Positions 51,480 to 54,397 of a stretch of DNA of 54,397 nucleotides are shown here, one piece after another; within the stretch, counting starts at the first letter, position 1; the number at the start of each line of letters is the position of its first letter. Under the pieces are notes generated by a model, which worked only from the letters and a program-made list of their open reading frames with translations, made no database searches and was not told the origin of the DNA. The DNA is from an uncultured Eubacterium sp. (GTDB lineage Bacteria > Bacillota > Clostridia > Lachnospirales > Lachnospiraceae), in assembly GCA_910584645.1 (NCBI GenBank), contig CAJUAU010000019.1:1-54397 (forward strand), given 5' to 3'. The position numbers were made by a program, and so were the translations under genes.

Positions 51480-53273
51480 TCAGCGGAACAGGATTCCCTT
51501 ATCTTTAAGAAGCGTCCGGATCTTTCTGATATTTCTCTCATAATCAAATTCGCTGTCCTTCAGCCTCATATCCATTTTAATATCCGTACTTACCTCATCT
51601 CCGATCCAGAAAATATCCATTTCCTTCTGGATCACCGCCTTCATGATCTTGCGGTCGCTCTCCGTCAGCCTGGTAGCTGTAACGATCAGGATCATTCCGG
51701 CATCCAGCATAAGATTTGCCACCTCGGCAAAACGCCGTATCTGTTCCTTGTGGTCCTCTTCTCCACCTGACTTGGTATCAGCACCTACACCATAAAGATA
51801 GGATACGATGCCCATGTAGTACACATATCTGCCACTATCCAGCAGGCTTTTTTCCAACGCCTTTGCCAGATCCTTCTTACCGGTATTCTTTTCCCCGGTC
51901 AGCACGATAAGCTCTGGTCTCTGGGCATAATGTTCAATCCTGGACTCCAGGCTGATCTCACCGGTCTCCCATTTATAATTGCGGAGCATGGCGCTGCTTC
52001 TGATATCGCTTTCTTCATCTTCCAGCGCTTCGGTTATGATTCCGCCTCCGGCGATCTCATAATTGTCCACAATAACAAACCGGCTCGTACCCGCGCTCTC
52101 CCTTACTGTATCAAAGGCAATCGGCTTATCGGTCTTCAGTATAACCTCTGCCACCTCATGTTTCTCCACCGCCTGCTTCGTGTCGGTGGAGGAAAGATTA
52201 GAGGAATCAATGACTCCCTTGACCTCTTCCACCTCTACTCTGACCTTTTCACCGCCGATCTTCAAGTAATATAACCTACCCGGCACAAAATCTTTCTTTC
52301 CCAGCCAGAAAATGTTAGCTGTGATCCGCGATGCCGTCTTGGGCTGTGGTTCTCCGGCGATCGCCATCATCTCCCCGCGGGTTATATAAATCTGCTCTTT
52401 CATGGTAAACCCGATGGCCATGCCCGGCTTGCCCTCCTGGATGGGATCGGTATTAAATGACTCTATTTTATTGATATGGCTCTTTTTGCCGGAAGGATAG
52501 AAAATAACCTCCTGTCCCGGGCGGATCGTTCCAGTCTCAATAGTTCCTGCCACGATCCTCCGGTCATCCCCGTTTCTCGTAAATTTGTATACATCCTGTA
52601 CCGGCATACGGAAGGGCTGCTTGTCGTGCTCTTCCTCACATTCAAAGGCATCCAGCACCTCCAGAATACACATCCCATCGTACCATGGCATTTTGTCACT
52701 CCGCTTTACAATATTATCTCCCTGGAAGGAACTGACAGGAAGGACAAACTTCGGTGTAATATTGATCTGCTTTAAAAATTCAAGATATTCTTTTTTTACC
52801 TTCTCATATATTTCCTGGCTGTAATCCACCAGATCCATCTTATTGATGACCACTGCGATCTGCTGGATCCCCAGCATGGAGAGCATGTAAGCGTGCCGCC
52901 TGGAGTTTTCCTGGACTCCCTCCTTGGCATCGATCATAAGCAGCGCCGCCTGGGCGCGGGAAGCTCCAGTGATCATATTTTTCAGAAATTCAATGTGCCC
53001 CGGCGCATCCAGTATGATGTAATCACGTTTTTCTGTCTTAAAAAAACATCTCGCCGTATCAATGGTGATCCCCTGGGACTGCTCATCCTTCAGGGCATCC
53101 AGCAAAAATGCATACTCAAAGGGCTTTGAGTTTCGGCGGCAGGTTTCTTTTACCTGCTCTAACTTTCCTTCGGGAAGGGAACCGGTATCTGCCAGCAGGC
53201 GTCCCATAAGGGTGCTCTTACCGTGATCCACATGACCGACAATGACTATATTCATGTCTTCTTTTTTATTCAT
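51480..53273 (-). CDS. cysN: Sulfate adenylyltransferase GTPase subunit with degenerate C-terminal APS-kinase-like domain
   Basis: 597 aa. Residues 1-425 are a CysN GTPase: G1 GHVDHGKST (13-21), GITIDTAR, DAPGH and NKMD. Residues about 450-597 align with an APS kinase, but the P-loop reads TGEKNTGKKDLA instead of GLSGSGKST: the Ser/Thr after Lys is missing, and DGDN is absent. The domain keeps RRFAEVANLMLDAGMILIVTA. It resembles a CysNC/NodQ fusion whose kinase half has decayed, while an intact cysC follows 12 bp away. CysN and CysD together activate sulfate to APS. Confidence 0.93.
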   Translation of the reverse strand: MNKKEDMNIVIVGHVDHGKSTLMGRLLADTGSLPEGKLEQVKETCRRNSKPFEYAFLLDALKDEQSQGITIDTARCFFKTEKRDYIILDAPGHIEFLKNMITGASRAQAALLMIDAKEGVQENSRRHAYMLSMLGIQQIAVVINKMDLVDYSQEIYEKVKKEYLEFLKQINITPKFVLPVSSFQGDNIVKRSDKMPWYDGMCILEVLDAFECEEEHDKQPFRMPVQDVYKFTRNGDDRRIVAGTIETGTIRPGQEVIFYPSGKKSHINKIESFNTDPIQEGKPGMAIGFTMKEQIYITRGEMMAIAGEPQPKTASRITANIFWLGKKDFVPGRLYYLKIGGEKVRVEVEEVKGVIDSSNLSSTDTKQAVEKHEVAEVILKTDKPIAFDTVRESAGTSRFVIVDNYEIAGGGIITEALEDEESDIRSSAMLRNYKWETGEISLESRIEHYAQRPELIVLTGEKNTGKKDLAKALEKSLLDSGRYVYYMGIVSYLYGVGADTKSGGEEDHKEQIRRFAEVANLMLDAGMILIVTATRLTESDRKIMKAVIQKEMDIFWIGDEVSTDIKMDMRLKDSEFDYERNIRKIRTLLKDKGILFR

Positions 53274-53314
53274 ATCGCAATTGCTCCAATCCTTTTCTTG
53301 ACAATCTTACCCAT

Positions 53315-53440
53315 ACATGTGACCTGTGCTGCGCACAACTCATTCGCTCCGGGCTTCGCCCTTCGCTCATGATGTGCGTCTGTCATATGTCCGGGCGCAA
53401 ATAAATTTGCTCCGGCCGCATGACAGACTTTGTCACATGT
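53315..53440. repeat. Palindromic intergenic element between cysD and cysN
   Basis: ACATGTGAC (53315-53323) is inverted at 53432-53440 (GTCACATGT). Inside, 53378-53428 forms a long imperfect hairpin (GTCTGTCAT...ATGACAGAC, GCAAATAAATTTGC at its tip), and GGGC-TTC-GCCC near 53351-53361 a second one. One end overlaps the last codons of cysD. No coding function: it lies in the 159-bp cysD-cysN gap. Confidence 0.7.
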
Positions 53441-54314
53441 ATCCTTCTTTGCGCAGTTCTTCCAGACCGCCGCCGCCCTCTTTATCCTGGGCGCGCCCGG
53501 ATCTCTCAGCGATATTGGCAAATTTTCCGGTTTTTAATTCTTCTATGATCTCTCTTACATTTTTTGCTGTGGAATCTACCGTACCAGTGCAGGGTGCACA
53601 CCCCAGCGAGCGGTAACGCTTTCCATTTCCTTGGTCAAAATACAATGGGACAACAGGAATATTTTCTCTCTCGATATACTCCCAGATATCCAGCTCCGTC
53701 CAGTCCAGCAAAGGATGCACGCGCACATGGGTGCCCGGTGCAAAATCAGTTTTGTACTGATTCCAGAATTCCGGCGGCTGGTCTCCCACATCCCAGTCAT
53801 TATTTTTATCTCTTGGCGAGAAATACCGTTCTTTGGACCTGCTTCCTTCCTCGTCTGCCCTGACGCCGACGATCACACCGGTGTAGGGCTCGATGTTGAC
53901 ATCCTTTTCATAAACTCCCTTCCCGTGATTAAAGCGGTAACGGGGCCAGCTGGCATTGAGAGTATTGGTCAAAGCTTCTGTCTTAAGCGATTTGCAGCAC
54001 TCCAGATGGGTTGCATTTCCATCCGGGAAAGTAGCCTTTTTCTCCAACGCCTCAGTGTTTTCTCCGTAAATCATATCCAGATTCCACTCTGCCGCCAGAC
54101 GGTCTCTGTATTCAATCATCTCTTTGATCTTAAAATGGGTGTCCACATGTACGAGGGGAATCGGAACATGTCCAAAAAAAGCCTTTCTGGCAAGCCAGAG
54201 AAGAACTGTACTATCCTTTCCGATCGACCAGAGCATACACAGGTTTCCCAGCTCACTGTATGCCTCCCGCAAAATATGAACGCTCTTATACTCCAACATA
54301 TCCAAATGGTCCAC
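53433..54314 (-). CDS. cysD: Sulfate adenylyltransferase subunit 2 (CysD)
   Basis: 293 aa from a GTG start at 54314 that has GGAGG about 7 nt upstream; an ATG at 54299 is an alternative. PP-loop motif LWSIGKDSTVLLWLARKAF (about residues 28-46), IPLVHVDTHFKIKEM, GVRADEEGSRSKER, DKNNDWDVGDQPPEFW and RYRSLGCAPCTGTVDS. It is the catalytic ATP-sulfurylase subunit, working with CysN. First gene seen of the sulfate-activation operon; the rest of the upstream sequence to 54397 is AT-rich and has no gene. Confidence 0.95.
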   Translation of the reverse strand: MDHLDMLEYKSVHILREAYSELGNLCMLWSIGKDSTVLLWLARKAFFGHVPIPLVHVDTHFKIKEMIEYRDRLAAEWNLDMIYGENTEALEKKATFPDGNATHLECCKSLKTEALTNTLNASWPRYRFNHGKGVYEKDVNIEPYTGVIVGVRADEEGSRSKERYFSPRDKNNDWDVGDQPPEFWNQYKTDFAPGTHVRVHPLLDWTELDIWEYIERENIPVVPLYFDQGNGKRYRSLGCAPCTGTVDSTAKNVREIIEELKTGKFANIAERSGRAQDKEGGGGLEELRKEGYM

Positions 54315-54397
54315 GGTGTTTCCTCCAAATTTTTTATTTTATATGATGTCAGGGTCAAATAAATAAAAATATTTTGCCCATCTTTGGTCAGCACCTT

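Noticed and set aside
53270..53521. 83-codon minus-strand frame across the cysD-cysN gap
   Set aside because: It reads through the palindromic element and overlaps the end of cysD in another frame; no independent support.

Overview
The window looks like a chromosomal segment of a gut-type Gram-positive anaerobe of the Lachnospiraceae (Clostridium cluster XIVa). This is inferred from strong AGGAGG ribosome binding sites with frequent TTG/GTG starts, TTGACA-17-TATAAT promoters, and small clostridial families (DUF1292, a 4-Cys TSCPD protein, Csp-like S8 protease, TmcAL, ECF-type QueT). The genus cannot be fixed from sequence reading alone.

Layout. 1-3.7 kb: fabF, an LrgA/LrgB pair, a methyltransferase and a small ORF whose 3' end is tandemly duplicated. 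3.7-9.2 kb: enolase with a small zinc-ribbon gene, then an SsuABC-type ABC importer divergent from a LacI-family regulator, with two identical operator-like sites between them. 9.3-13.5 kb: NYN-domain protein, metallophosphoesterase, and an amino-acid ABC system whose binding protein is fused to the permease and has its two lobes in swapped order. 13.6-14.4 kb: five tRNA genes (Pro, Gly, Arg, His, Gln) with two promoters and a strong terminator. 14.4-26.1 kb: GH25 lysozyme, two aminotransferases (one HisC), a large secreted Ig-like protein, S8 protease, ClpX and HtrA. 26.4-38 kb: polyprenyl sugar-phosphate transferase with a long structured leader, DUF1292, TSCPD protein, preQ1-I riboswitch plus queT, D,D-carboxypeptidase, acyltransferase, a structured 26-bp tandem repeat element, cation/proton antiporter, Na+/proline symporter, pyrimidine-nucleoside phosphorylase and an Rpn-family nuclease.

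38.1-44.9 kb is the highlight: a complete diversity-generating retroelement (DGR). On the minus strand it runs avd, template repeat (TR), spacer, reverse transcriptase, then a 1630-aa secreted target protein that carries two DUF6273 domains, each ending in a variable repeat (VR). In an 82-bp ungapped core, VR1 differs from TR at 19 positions, all of them template adenines on the coding strand. VR2 differs at 19, of which 17 are template adenines. One template therefore appears to diversify two surface-exposed sites in the same polypeptide, and the target lies downstream of, and overlaps, the RT gene.

45-48.9 kb: small membrane protein, TmcAL, a CLC-family protein without the gating glutamate, and an M14 carboxypeptidase. 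48.9-54.3 kb: a minus-strand sulfate-activation operon, cysD - cysN (with a degenerate C-terminal APS-kinase-like domain) - cysC, translationally coupled to an arylsulfotransferase-like gene. It looks built to sulfate a product rather than to assimilate sulfur, since no PAPS reductase is present in the window.
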